NCBI GenBank assembly: GCA_037953745.1 | Contig: JBAKBP010013097.1 | Coordinates: 1-64,000 of the forward strand | Source of the DNA: Lithodes maja | Lineage: Eukaryota; Arthropoda; Malacostraca; Decapoda; Lithodidae | Reading direction: 5' to 3' | Length of the DNA stretch: 64,000 nt | Shown: one piece after another, positions 63,401-64,000 of the stretch | Numbering within the stretch: the first letter of the stretch is position 1 | Layout of the letters: the number at the start of each line of letters is the position of its first letter | Notes under the pieces: generated by a model | Told to the model about the DNA's origin: nothing | Seen by the model: only the letters and a program-made list of their open reading frames with translations | The model's database searches: none | Translations under genes and position numbers: made by a program

Positions 63401-64000
63401 GGACAGGTGTGGATATATTGAGGCTCTAGTGGGAAGGAAGGAAGGACAGGTGTGGATATATTGAAGCTCTAGTGGGAAGGAAGGAAGGACAGGTGTGGAT
63501 ATATTGAAGCTCTAGTGGGAAGGAAGGAAGGACAGGTGTGGATATATTGAGGCTCTAGTGGGAAGGAAGGAAGGACAGGTGTGGATATATTGAGGCTCTA
63601 GTGGGAAGGAAGGAAGGACAGGTGTGGATATATTGAAGCTCTAGTGGGAAGGAAGGAAGGACAGGTGTGGATATATTGAAGCTCTAGTGGGAAGGAAGGA
63701 AGGACAGGTGTGGATATATTGAAGCTCTAGTGGGAAGGAAGGAAGGACAGGTGTGGATATATTGAAGCTAGTGGGAAGGAAGGAAGGACAGGTGTGGATA
63801 TATTGAGGCTCTAGTGGGAAGGAAGGAAGGACAGGTGTGGATATATTGAGGCTCTAGTGGGAAGGAAGGAAGGACAGGTGTGGATATATTGAGGCTCTAG
63901 TGGGAAGGAAGGAAGGACAGGTGTGGATATATTGAAGCTCTAGTGGGAAGGAAGGAAGGACAGGTGTGGATATATTGAGGCTCTAGTGGGAAGGAAGGAA
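60404..64000. repeat. 43-bp satellite, about 83 copies, continues past window
   Basis: Units contain GACAGGTGTGGATATATTGA and GCTCTAGTGGGAAGGAAG, period 43. The main variants are GAAGCTC or GAGGCTC and GGAATGAAGG or GGAAGGAAGG. Rare copies gain four bases or lose CTCT. All copies read in one orientation. Confidence 0.97.

Overview
This is a stretch of animal nuclear DNA, most likely from an arthropod and probably a decapod crustacean. That guess rests on the mix of CR1 and RTE LINEs, the very dense simple-sequence DNA and the tRNA-derived SINEs, and it is inference. I found no host protein gene, rRNA gene or functional tRNA gene. Every coding region I can support belongs to a transposable element, and roughly a quarter of the window is tandem satellite or microsatellite.

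Layout. 1-1745: decayed 5' half of an RTE-type LINE on the minus strand, running off the left edge. 2.2-27.4 kb: small non-coding elements bounded by TTAA (families called A, B, C and D here) scattered among minisatellites of 18, 19, 21, 27, 31 and 40 bp, a (GT)n-linked minisatellite, a 1.6 kb polypyrimidine block and AAT-rich DNA. 27.5-39.8 kb: a CTAT-type array that I interpret as the overgrown 3' tail of a second RTE LINE (its 3' UTR remnant lies at 39763-39850). A SINE and a complete LTR retrotransposon (30117-39418) have inserted in it. 40-54.8 kb: more TTAA elements, a SINE unit amplified as a 326-bp satellite, and several minisatellites. 55034-60155: a CR1-type LINE on the minus strand, split by a 5'-truncated RTE insertion flanked by a 12-bp target duplication. 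60.4-64 kb: a 43-bp satellite running off the right edge.

The most notable objects are these. (1) The LTR retrotransposon has Ty3/gypsy-type enzymes in a copia-like order: gag-protease, then integrase before reverse transcriptase and RNase H, as in the Gmr1 group. Its gag carries a SCAN-like segment, gag and pol share one frame broken by a single TGA, and the 1819-bp LTRs differ at only about six sites. (2) In the CR1 element, ORF1 (SGNH esterase) and ORF2 (endonuclease-RT) overlap in the -1 frame. A perfectly phased A AAA AAC heptamer lies in the overlap, and ORF2 has no ATG before its endonuclease motifs. (3) The TTAA-bounded families share a conserved multi-hairpin core and insert into one another at TTAA.

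The elements do not form a pathway. They record layered insertion: TTAA elements within TTAA elements, an LTR element and a SINE within a LINE tail, and an RTE within a CR1.
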